A DNA stretch of 64,000 nucleotides from Pseudoscleropodium purum (Eukaryota; Streptophyta; Bryopsida; Hypnales; Brachytheciaceae), in contig OZ017801.1 in assembly GCA_963969395.1 (NCBI GenBank), positions 19,845,611 to 19,909,610 of the forward strand. Reading direction: 5' to 3'. Of this stretch, positions 52,773 through 64,000 are shown one piece after another. Each line of letters opens with the position of its first letter. The stretch's first letter is position 1. A model generated the notes under the pieces. The model was not told the DNA's origin and searched no databases. It saw only the letters and a program-made list of their open reading frames with translations. The position numbers and the translations under genes were made by a program.

Positions 52773-55024
52773 CCATAACACATTTAATTTCTATTGGAAA
52801 TTGATTTTTTAGTGATACTCATCAATAATTCATTTGTAATTTTACTCTAAGCATTAAAAAAAATTGTTTGCAATATTGACCAAAAATCGGGGAAAATGAA
52901 TTAGCTAGCTCATCTTACATTGGCTATTAATTTTCTAATTACATATATTACTCTAAACTGTACATTACACAAAGTTTGGATGGAATAAATAATATAGTTA
53001 TTTTTTACCTTAGATTTTGGAAGGTATGGTGGTTCCCTCATAAAACTTTTTAATCTTATATTGGTGCTTTTTATGAATGGAAATATCAAATAAACTGTTT
53101 CACATCTAAAAGTCTTTATAAATGGAGTGAAAAGACACTCAATTTTAGTTGTGTGGCTTCAAAAGTCAACAATAAAATATTTTGGTTGTAACTTCAAATG
53201 AACCCTATGGTTGTAAAATAGACCATATATTTGTCAATATAATAAATCCAAAGGTCACTTGAAAAAACATCTAAACCAATTCCAACCTAAAGGACATTTC
53301 TAAAATTTGAAATTCAAGATTTTTAATGTTGAAGAATAGAACTTATGGTCTAGCTAAGAAAATTAATAAAACTAAAGTAATATTTTTTATTTTCCAAAAA
53401 TTTATGAACCCCTTAAAGACAAAGACACATTTTTGGCATAATGTAACACTTTTTTTTCCAACAAAAATTATTTGTTTTTGAAGAAATTTATGATTTCAAT
53501 AAATTATAATGATAACTGCCCAAAATCTTGAAAATTGTGCATACCTATTGCTATATCCAACCAATTTAGGACACTTTGAACCCGTTTTGATCACAATTTG
53601 AGGTATAGAAATAGATTTCACTTGATATTCTTATAATCACTAAAATAAATTAAACTTTATTTGATCCTTCATATTTTTTGGAATAATGAAACCATCATAC
53701 TGGTAGACAAAAGGATAACTTAAAAAATCCCTGTGAGACTAATATAACTATGTGTAAGTAAATGATTCTCTTGTAAAACAAATCTAAATTTTGTTACTTA
53801 TTCTTATCCTTTCATACTTATAGGACATGTTTCACCTCATCATAGTCATAGTCAATGTAAATGATTACGGAGAGAACATACTCGTAATATGATACAATAC
53901 AATTAGATGATTATATGGAAAGGATACCAATAAAATATAATAGTACAAATAATATGGTACTTCATAGCATGTGGTATTGGATATTTGTATAGTTGCTCAA
54001 TATTTTATTAACTTAGTATTTTTGAATTAAGAAACTTGTTGAAATTCTTTTTTAACTACAAAAAGTTGAAAATTTGAATTTTATTAAATATTTGGTAGAA
54101 GTTGCTAAAATTGAAAAGGTAATATAATACATTGCTAAAAATGGCCATTTTTTTGGGCAATGTAAAAAAATGAGAATTTCTTTTATAACAACTAACTATT
54201 TAAATTTGTAGTAGACTACTACGTGAATGAGTGGAAAATATTTCACAAATTTTAACTATATAGACTAAAAGATTTTAGTGCTTGAGGTAAGAAAAAAATC
54301 CTTTTTTTCTTTGCTTGATAGGATTAGAAGACATTAAATCGTCCTAAAGTAATATTTTTGCACTATAAATGTTTTTTTCTTGAAATTGCATCCTATATCA
54401 TGTCAATTACATAGTTACCAAATTCAAAGGTAGAGGAGAATTTTGGATGAAAGCATAAAACACTTGCTCAATGTGTTGCATTTGACCATTTTGAAAAGTG
54501 TTGGAGGTACTATGAGATTTTGAAAATAAATATTTAAAAAATAAATAAAACACGGATTGTTAGAAGAGTATAATAGATATCTTATTTTTAAATTTTTAGG
54601 CAAAAGAATGACAATATCCAAAGATTATGCATAAAATAAGTGAATAAATTTTTTTATTCAAAAGATGCTTTGATATTTAAATTGTTAGAAAATAGTTAAA
54701 AAAATTAGAACAAAATTTTAAAAATACATTTTAAAAAATTGTATGGAAACGAAATACAATCCATAAACTTTTGGAAAAATCATTTTGAATATTTAAAAAT
54801 GCATTTGCAAGAGAGCCTTCTTTACATCAATGTGGAAGACATGGAAGTTTATTTATTTTTAAGTCCCTCAATAAATAGATGTAACTCTAATAGAGAATCC
54901 TTCTTTTTTAATTTCCAAGTGAGGTTTATTGTTTTGGATACTCTACAATATAAATAAAACATCAAATCATACATCTCTATTAAATAAAATAACAATTTTA
55001 AAATAGAGTATGATTCTTTTAGAT
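52773..55024. other. AT-rich intergenic, no gene seen
   Basis: No coding exon or bounded element recognised. Decayed interior sequence of the TTAA family can be seen at about 54120-54330. Confidence 0.5.
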
Positions 55025-55944
55025 ACAACTCCTAAAGAACTAAGTTGTGTTTGTTGGCAACATAGAAATTTTGGGCAAGTGTGTGTGTCTATAGATTTTT
55101 ATATTTTCAGCCCAAATTTTATTAGAAGGTGTGGACAAGGAATGTTTTTCATGTGCACCAAATTTCAAGACATTTGGAAATACAAGTCAAAAGTTATAAC
55201 CAAATATGTAGTTTGTTTCCCAATTCCAGCAATTTGGGCAGATCTGAAAAAATCATTTTTTTCAAAAAAATAAATTTGAAATTGGTTTTCTAGATTTGCA
55301 TACATGTATAGATAGCTTTGAACCATTCCATTTTGATCAATAAGTCAAAAGTTATGAGGTGTTTTAGTTTGCAGGCAGATATAAATTCTCTACTCTAAAA
55401 TAAACTTTAAAGTCTTTTATTGAGCTCAATTTTCAATATTTTTGAAAAAAACAAAAATATTAGTTGAAGATTGTTTATTACAACATTGGAATTGACATTT
55501 TTCAATACCATAAATAAATTGTTAACAATTTAGTATTTTGAATCATTTTCTACATCTTTCTACAAACTTCTTTTTTTCTATATGTTGTTCGATTTCAAAT
55601 GATTTCAAAAATTCCAATTATGTAGCCAAAATGCCTTGAAATATGAATCCTTGAAACTACCATTTTGAACATTTTTTCATACAAATGCGACCTTATAAAG
55701 TGCAATTGCCCGATATTTTGCAGGGACAAACAAATGATTTTTGTTACTTCAAATGCTAATATTTTTTTATCTACATTGTGGAAATTTATTATTTTTTTTA
55801 TACATCTTTTCAAAATAGTGTACTACACAATTCTGGTGACATTTGTCCAAAAACATTTTTTTTCTAAAATTTGAAACTTGTACAAGAAATGATAGTTTTA
55901 GAGTATTTTTGGTGAAAACATAGTCAAGGAACTTTAGGGGTTAA
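55025..55944 (-). mobile_element. TTAA-flanked CCCCTAAA element, copy 5 (920 bp, inverted)
   Basis: Read on the minus strand it starts TTAACCCCTAAAGTTCCTTG and follows copy 1 closely to ...AAATTTCTATGTTGCCAACA, ending CTTTAGGAGTTGT, where the terminal TTAA has decayed. Its length is within a base or two of copies 1 and 4. Confidence 0.75.
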
Positions 55945-58900
55945 AAAAATGGAATACATTTGAGAGTATATAATATACTTCTAGTATAATTTCAAAGACA
56001 ATGCTTCAAAAATTATGCTTGTATTTGAGTTGGCTATGCATCATATTACATATAATAGTATAAGTATTTTTTGCTTTCACCCTTTTGCATATGCAACCTT
56101 CAAGTGGCCACTTTGATTGAAAAAATTTAGATGGTATAACTTTTGATCTGAAAATTTGATTGGAAAATTTTTTTTTTATCAAGGCAATACATATCCACAT
56201 CTTGTATCCATATTTTCAGAAAAAATTCATTCAAAATTGACTTTGTAGGAACCCATACAAATTTTCAATTAATTGTTCAACAACCACCTAGCATTTTAGG
56301 GGTTCATTAAGAAGTAGATACAAGATGGAAAAAAATATTAATCATTTATAGCTTTATGATTGAATTAAAACATGTCAATTCTAATACCAATAGTGAGGTT
56401 GTTTTTGTAAGTTGTCTAAAATAATTTTATAAAGATGCTTTGATTGCCTATATAGTTGAAGACTCTTTATAACTTCTTCATCATTAATTCAAATAGGATG
56501 GATTAAAAAATTTCAAATAGTGATAATTAAAATCTATATAAAAAAAAATTCCATTTTTCTTAAGTTTTTATTGTTTTGAATTACCCAAGCTCATGAGTTT
56601 TATCCTTAAGGTGGCATAAATTTTGCTTCCACATATTGATTGAATTTGAGAAAATTCTAACCCCCAAATTAAATTCTTCTCCTATTTTGAAAAAGTTTCC
56701 AAAAATCATGCAAAAAAATCAGATTAGAAAAATCTGCATTTTTCTACTCAACTCCTAGAAGATTGTTTATAGTCCAATTCATTCTTCATTTTTTTCAAAT
56801 TTTACTTATTTATCTTGGTGCAACTACACTATTAAGGTTGGTTTCATCAAACTAGTTATAAAAAAACTAGGTTGTAAAGATTCAGTCACCATTTTAAATG
56901 CATGAAATATTACTTGGACAAAACATTATTGTTAGTATTTTATTTATCAACATATAGACTTTTGGGTTTTAGAGTTTAATTCTAGTTGATGCATGTCTTG
57001 GCAACAAATTTTATCTAACCATAACTCCTACTAATTTAACATCTAAAAGCTTGGCAACTAGCTTCATATGACCACAATTCCTATTAATTAAAATCATAAA
57101 AGGAGAATCATACTTTTGACTTCATGGTATAAAGTTATCTTATTTGCATACTCTAAAATGCACATACTTTTTTAAATACTAGATAAAATTCTTGCTCACT
57201 TATAGAGGACCTTAGTAGTTTTATCTTTTTGTACATATTTTTATTAGCATTCTTGTTGTATATAAATCCAATTACATTACTAACAAACAAAATAGGCATG
57301 TCATTGTCTATATGGCTTGCATTTTGGATTCCCTATAATTCTTCATACTACAATTAAGTATAATTTTTTTTCCATGACATAGATGTTTGTTTCTACTATA
57401 ATACAATGTAAATTGGCATGTACAAAAATGCATAAAAAATTATTTATACAATTGACCAATCTAAGGTATATGCAAAACAATATTACATTAAAAATATTTA
57501 CACAAGTGTTAAATCTAGAATATATGCAAAATAATGTTACATTGAAAATAGAAAATAATCGAAGTACTGTACATCATCTAACAAGCAAAAAAGCTACACT
57601 AGTAGTAGAACTGTAATAACCTCTCCAAACCTCTAATTGCTTGATTTAAATAATGATTGCAGTCATATGCCAAATGCTAAATCAATACTACTATATTACC
57701 CCAATATTGTAGTTGCATACAAAGATCAATAGAATGCACAATAATGACTTTGTTGTTATTCTAATACTTTGCATGGACATATTTTGGCTTTGGGGTCACT
57801 TAAAGGTAAACTCATGAATGTCTTACCAATATGCACTACTAATTGTTTTTTATTTTTGTACTTTGAAATTGGTACTAATCTCAAATATAATATATGTCTT
57901 ATTCAATATATGCTTTTGAAGTCTTTTTTTAAGCACAACATAGATAAATTCTTTGTTAAGTGAAATAAACCATCCTTGGTATTTTGAAATTGTAGGCATA
58001 ATTATCTTAAAATAGTCTAAACTTGGGATTATTTTATTTTATTTACTTATGTATGTAAGATGGTCATTCTAAGTACTTATGTGATTCCAACCAAAATTGA
58101 AGAAGATCCTATCTTTGGAAAGAAAACTACTCCTTATCTAAAAGGTTTTAATAATATTTTTTTCATTTTTATCAATATTTTAATTATACTATATTAAAAT
58201 AGATAAATTACTAATTTATAAAATAAATTCTATTTTATATTCATATTTTGACATAATTTTTGGAAATAATTTTTGTTATTGTGCCATAATAATCAATAAT
58301 AATTTTAAAATTATTCTATATCTTAAATATTTTAACCTATCAATATTTATTTTTATTATTCTTGTAATTTTCAATCTCAAAATTTCCTTTAAATATTTCT
58401 TTAAATGAAATTTTTATTGTAGGTCCAACATTATATTTTGTAGTATTTTAAATTTTTATAATACATATTGAATTCAAATTATAGTTCTAAGTTTGTATAT
58501 CAATCATTGAATCATTATTTGTTAGATAGTTTGAATCCTTACAATGAAAAATTTATGATAATAAATTAATTGTAAGGACTCAATATCTAAAATATAATCA
58601 ATAATCAAATACGAAGATTAACAAAATAAACTTATACCATGTTTAAATAAAGGTTTGCTTCTAAATTATTTGTGGATCTACATATGTCTCTTTTTAACGC
58701 TACAAGAAATTGTATTGTTCTTTGAGATTTATTGAAAATAATACTAACTATTCCAAAAAAGGTCCCAACTGTTCAAATCTATAGAAGAAGAATTTCCTAC
58801 TCCATCATGGGAATTCAATTAAGATGGAGAAAATAATTCAATTCGTAGAATTTAAGTTTGAGACTAATCAAGAGACCCTTTTAAAAGAGAGTTTGCACAA

Positions 58901-58990
58901 TTTTTTTAATATGATTCCAAATAGAACATAATGAAAAATGGTGCATGTCCAAATTAATGCATTTATAAAAAAATAAAATTATCTTCAAAA
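55945..58990. other. AT-rich intergenic, no gene seen
   Basis: No gene recognised. A short direct duplication around TATATGCAAAA.AAT.TTACATT occurs at about 57460-57550, and an isolated TTTTAGGGGTT terminus at about 56290. Confidence 0.5.
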
Positions 58991-61900
58991 TTAAATGCTT
59001 GCAAGATGAGGAATATGTTTCTTGCCAACTCCAATGGCTGCTTTGGTTGCAATAGCAATAGCAACGACAACAGCAGATGAAGTTGTAATACTAGGATGAA
59101 CAAACCAAGATGTCTTTTCATTCACTTGTGAGAGTAATGTCTTAATTTGCGCTCGAGTTAAAGTTTCATGTTTTATTAAGTGTGTTGCTAAAGTATGAAG
59201 TTCTTTTTGATGAATAGTTAGAATATTTTTTGCATTTTCATATGCTTTTTGTAGTAATACTCGCACTTCACTCTCAATCATCAATCATGTCTTAGTGCTC
59301 ATTGATTTTCTATCATCTTCATAATTGTGTTCTACAACACCTATTTTTTTATTCATTCCATATTTTGTCACTATTTCTTGTACCAATTTTGTTGTTGATA
59401 TTATATCAGAAGATGCTTCAAATGTGACCTATGCAAATTGCTCCAAAAATGTTAGTCAAATGTTGAGATCTATAATATTATCATATTGAATGTCATGAAC
59501 TTCCTTTAAATATGATTTTATATGGATGCTCAATCTTGTACAATTATGATTTTAGGAAGTAATAGTATACCTCTCCTTCTCTAAATACAAGTTCTTCAAC
59601 AACACGACCTCCCATATAACATCAAGGCGAGCAAGCATTTGTTTTTGGGTAAACCTTATCTCATCTTTGTCAGGAAGTTGTGAAACCATTCCAAGAGTCA
59701 TTCCTCAAGGTACAATTGTAGCTTTATGGACCGGTAACGCTCCATCTGTATGAAGGGCTACAAGAGCATGACCTCCTTCATGATATGCTATGAGCCTTCT
59801 AGATTCTTCAGAAATTATAATCGATTTTCTTTAACTTCCTATCATAATTTTATCTCTTGCAAATTCAAGGTTTAACATCTTAACATCTTTTTGACCTTCC
59901 ATAGCTACTTTTAATGTTGCAACATTTACTAAATTTGCTAAATTTGCTCTTGAAAATCCTGATGTTCCTTGGGCTATAATTGATATTTCTACATCTTCAA
60001 TTTTTGGTACCTATTTAATCACAATTTATTTTCAAAAAAATAAAAAATTCAAGAATTTCACATGAAGCTAATTTTATATCTATTATTTTAAAACCTTTAG
60101 TAATGATATGATCTAGTTAATTTCAATCAAATAAAATTTTGTTACTTAATTATTTTGAATTTTTTGACCTTCTAATGTACTTGAACAAGTCACCTCATTC
60201 ATTTCACTTATTATTTCTTCATTGTTTATAAGAAGAAGGAATTGCATAGTTGTATACACATTATTACAATACTTCAAAGTCCAAATATGTATATTCATAT
60301 ATTTATGCATTTAACAAACCTTGAGCATATGAGATTCTAAAATTTGTCTTTGACCTTCAACATCAGGATTTGGGACCACCACATGGTGATCAAATCAATG
60401 TAGCCTTACCAAAGCCTTATCTAAAGACTCAAGAAAATTGATTGCTGTAATGACTATGATTCCATCATTTTGTTTGAACCCATCTAATTCAACTAGTAGT
60501 TGGGTGAGGGTCATTTTCATATATTGTTGGTCTTTTGGATTCCGACTACCTCCGATTGCATCAATTTCATCAATAAAAATGATGCATGGTGATCTACAAT
60601 TCATTCAATTTTTAAGCATAATTAATGATCATTCACTTTATAATACTTCATCTATGTATAGACTTTATTTTAGTTATCAAGAAATTTACTAAAGAGAGAG
60701 TCTAAAGTATATAACCTTTTCTTTGCAATTAAAAGGAGATCATGAACTCGATGAGCTCCAACACCAAGAGACATCTCTTCAAATTCACTTCCACTACAAT
60801 AAAAGAAAGGAACTCTAACCTCTCTTACAATTGCTCGAGCTAGTATGGTTTTGCCAATGCTTGGAGGCCCTATTAAGAGTATACCTTTTGTTAGTTTACC
60901 ACCTAACTTTGTGTATTGTCAAATCAATATTTTAAAATTGGTTATTTTTTTATTTTTTTAAATTTTACTGGTACAAAATGATAGGTGCAAAAGATTTTAT
61001 TTATACCATCTTTATTATGAAGATCCTATTTGTTAACAATGATGAAGTGTAGTACTATTATATTTGTCATGTAGATTTTTTAATACAAAAAATACTTCTA
61101 AAACTATGTATTTTAAAGTTTGTTAGATTAAATATCTTGGGATCCTTCAAGTAATGAGCAATTTCCTCTAATTCAACTTTCACTTCATCAACACTTTTAA
61201 CATCAAGAAACTTTGTTGTTGATTCAAGGCTAGGTTGAATTTCTTCATTTAGATCCAAACCTATCACATTATACTTTGATGTGAGAATTTTGCATATAAA
61301 GATCTTTTATTACAAATCATAAAATTATAGAAGTGAAGACATCTATAATGGGTTTTTAAAAATAGAATTGTACCTTTGGTAATACCACGATCTTCAATCA
61401 AAGCACCAACACTTGAGAGGAAGAGAAATCCTAAAGCAAGTGTACGTAAAGTTCACCATGCTTGTACTTTGAGGCCCCCTTTGGATGACACCATGTAAAT
61501 TGGTGCATGAGCTGTTTCCAATTGTTCATCTTTTGTCATCATTCCAATGCTTCCTACAAAACTTCTTCCAAGTACTAGTGCTAAATGACTTGGAGTAGAT
61601 GTTGAAGTTGCATTGTTAAGGGATTCTCCTTTCACTACTACATTTGTTGTTGAATTTGTAGCTCCTAAAAATTATATATAATTTATTTTTTATGTTTATT
61701 TTTTTATTTTGTTTTATTTTATTTTTCATTTTACTTTTGAAATTTTCAAATAAGAGATATTTGTTATAATTTATATAAATTATATGGTGGATAGAATACA
61801 TTGAGTACTAAAAGACCAACAATAAGATCTTCTACCTTATTCAAATGATTAAATTAGGATGAGAGAAAAATTAATATAAGAGATATTTTATTTCTAGCTT

Positions 61901-63473
61901 TAATCAATTCTAATAATAATTCAAAAAAAATTTAATAAAAAATTCTATATTATTTTTATTAGACTCAATGTTATAAAGTATTTTTTTCCTATATGAACTA
62001 AATTAATATTGAAAGAAAAGTATGCTATATAGCTATACTTGTCTTTTGTTTTTACTAGAAGGCAACATTGAAATTTGTATAAGAATTTTTACAGAAAAAA
62101 CTATTTTATTTTGTATTTAATCTTCAAAATTATAAAAATAGAATATACACATACATAATGAGTGATTTAAATCAATAGAGAATTTTAGGTAAATGAATAC
62201 CTTAATTTGTCAAAATATGCTTTAGAATTTGAAATTTTTAAGAAAATGTCAAAAAATTGAATATTTTTCTAGTTAAAGATTTTAAAATTTTAAAAATGAA
62301 TTTATGATATGTTTGATGTTCCAAATCAATGACAAAATTTTAATTATTAAGTAATTTGAAAGATATCAATATAATTATTTATTAATTTACATTGTCTAAA
62401 ATCCAAAAATAATTAATTTCTATGTAGTTTGATGATAAAATTTATACTTAGAATTCAAATACCATACATAACTAACAATTTTGGCACTTTATATGCCTAA
62501 TATTTATTTAATTAAGTGTTGAGTATAAAATTTAAAATAACTTTTTGTTCTTCTAATATTTGTTCCAATTAAAAGACACTATTTTATTGGTTGAAAGAAT
62601 AATGTATAAACCTTGGTGTAATGTCTTTATTAAGGCACTTTCATCCAATTGATCAACTTTCACCAAAGCCTTGACATATTCAGCTAAAGCTATTGAACTT
62701 TGTGTCCCCATAGGTCGATTCTTAAACCAACGTACAACACCCTTAGGATCTACTTTATTCAATTCTTTAAGAATTGTAGCTTGCTTTTCATCCAAATCAA
62801 ATTTGTTTGTTGCTTCCCGATCCAATTGTTCAAGTTTGCGCATGTAGTTGGAGTAGGATGACATTTGTCTTTTTTGACTACCTTGAGCAAAATAATATAT
62901 AAAAATAAGTAAAAAAATTGTTCAATGTGCATAATAAAATCTCCAAAAATCTTATAATTCATATAAAAAGTCATTTTTTACTAAAATACATGTCTTCCAA
63001 ATCTATCAGATTGCTATTTTTCTTGAATACATTAAAACTAAAAAGAAATGAGTTTATAGTCTATACATTGAAAAGATAGATAGTAGATAATCAAATTCAA
63101 ATGGCAATAAAAGAAGTTCATTTGGAATAATTTAAAATATTCACAAAATATTCAAGGTTGATCTATATAACTCATACTTTAATGATTCAAGAGTCTATAG
63201 GAATCATAACAAAGATTTAATTTATAAAACTACAAATATACTCATACTTAAAATGTAGCTACTAAGAACAAAAATGTTGGTAAGGAGTTCTATCTTCTGA
63301 GAGGTTGGCAAAAGATGCAAAAATTGAATTGGAATATTCATTGTACCTTCAAAGCTAGGTTGCCAAGCTCACAAGCCTATTTGCTGAACTAGTGATGCTT
63401 TGAAATACTATCCAAGACCTCCAACCCCTCCTAGTCTATGCATTGAGGCCATTTGTTGAGCAACGTTGCTTCC
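58991..63473 (-). pseudogene. FTSH4: Decayed FTSH4-type mitochondrial AAA protease
   Basis: A non-processed copy that keeps introns. Recognisable exons are 63473-63347, 62881-62612, 61664-61374, 61260 to about 61113, about 60910-60716, 60593-60320, 60010-59571 and 59428-58991; the 5' end lies beyond the window or is lost. It encodes in order an N-terminal region (ALAEYVKALVKVDQLDES), a membrane segment (LGFLFLSSVGALIEDRG), an altered Walker A GPPSIGKT (normally GPPGTGKT; 60847-60870), Walker [17 protein letters not shown], zinc motif HEGGH (59768-59782) and an M41 tail. Seven premature stops lie at 63408, 63369, 61453, 60395, 59830, 59705 and 59285. A frameshift is near 59615, where DV.MGGRVVEEL goes out of frame. 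FTSH4-type identity rests on SMSTKT(stop)LMIESEVR and the IEDRG linker; the functional gene assembles in the mitochondrial inner membrane. Confidence 0.9.
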
Positions 63474-64000
63474 CTACAACCATCACCACAAGTACCATAA
63501 TTTTATAGCTTAGTGATTGAAAATAAGTTCAATCTCATTTTCTAACCAAGAAGTGTAGAATGTACAATGAGATAAATCAAGTATTTATCAAAAACTGTGC
63601 CTTGATAAAAAAACAAATAATATATGTACTCAAATAATGCAAAATCTTCAACATTAGGACACAAAAGTTGGGGCACATGTTTAGAAATGTGAATACAAAA
63701 CCTGAAAAAAAATTTGTATACAATATTCATTTGCGGATTTCAACAAAGCCCAACCATAGTTTTCTTAATATTTAACAAAAAAAACTAGACCTTACTTACA
63801 CACAATCATGGAAGTAAAGAAATTTGCTTAAAAGTACTTCACCCTAATTTAACCGTTAAAGGGTTCTTGAGATCCCTCTGTATGACCCTTATTTAGCCTT
63901 GTAATTCTTCAATTGCAATTTAATATATGAATTGTAATACAATGTTCTTTACATACTATTATAATCATTAATTTATTTTGTACCAAAAAAATATGTGGTC
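63474..64000. other. AT-rich, no exon recognised
   Basis: This could be intron or upstream sequence of the FTSH4 pseudogene. I found no transit-peptide exon in it. Confidence 0.4.

Noticed and set aside
58991..63473. FTSH4 copy as a functional gene rescued by U-to-C RNA editing of TGA/TAA/TAG
   Set aside because: Such editing is known in organelle transcripts, while this copy has nuclear-style introns. It also has a frameshift, a mutated Walker A and many missense changes that editing of stops would not repair.

Overview
This window is nuclear DNA of a land plant. Every gene has many short GT-AG introns, and the proteins are plant housekeeping or developmental families: chloroplast stromal processing peptidase, a class III HD-Zip with MEKHLA domain and a microRNA166-type site, and an ELC/VPS23 ESCRT subunit. 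The HD-Zip III sequence looks bryophyte-like, possibly moss, to my eye. That is an inference from recognition, not an alignment.

Layout. From 0 to about 34 kb is a gene-bearing block with four apparently intact genes. The stromal processing peptidase is on the minus strand (2358-12241, 23 coding exons, 1230 aa). RPS18 is on the plus strand (15794-16956, 4 coding exons, 152 aa). The TSG101/VPS23 homologue is on the plus strand (20378-22820, 3 coding exons, 412 aa). The class III HD-Zip is on the minus strand (24943-31334, 17 coding exons, about 843 aa) and is preceded by a GC-rich leader/promoter region reaching about 33.7 kb. SPP and RPS18 are divergent; VPS23 and the HD-Zip are convergent. 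The genes do not form a pathway.

From about 34 kb to the end the DNA is very AT-rich and repeat-laden. I see no intact gene there. It holds a family of about 918-bp elements with TTAA-flanked CCCCTAAA termini (five bounded copies), two foldback CACTA-type MITEs plus a third small one, a tandem array of exon-like units, a direct-repeat element with inverted ends near 49 kb, several microsatellites, and a decayed non-processed FTSH4-type (mitochondrial AAA protease) pseudogene at 58991-63473. That pseudogene has seven premature stops and a substitution spectrum dominated by C:G to T:A transitions.

The most notable non-gene signals are: (1) two copies of a CpG-dense, GC-rich hAT-type MITE, each with a perfect 8-bp target duplication, one nested inside a TTAA element; (2) the TTAA element family itself; (3) a Stowaway-like MITE whose empty site is preserved in a paralogous repeat 5 kb away; (4) the transition-driven decay of the FTSH4 copy. 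No rRNA, tRNA, CRISPR or LTR retroelement was recognised. All exon boundaries come from hand translation and splice consensus and have no transcript support.
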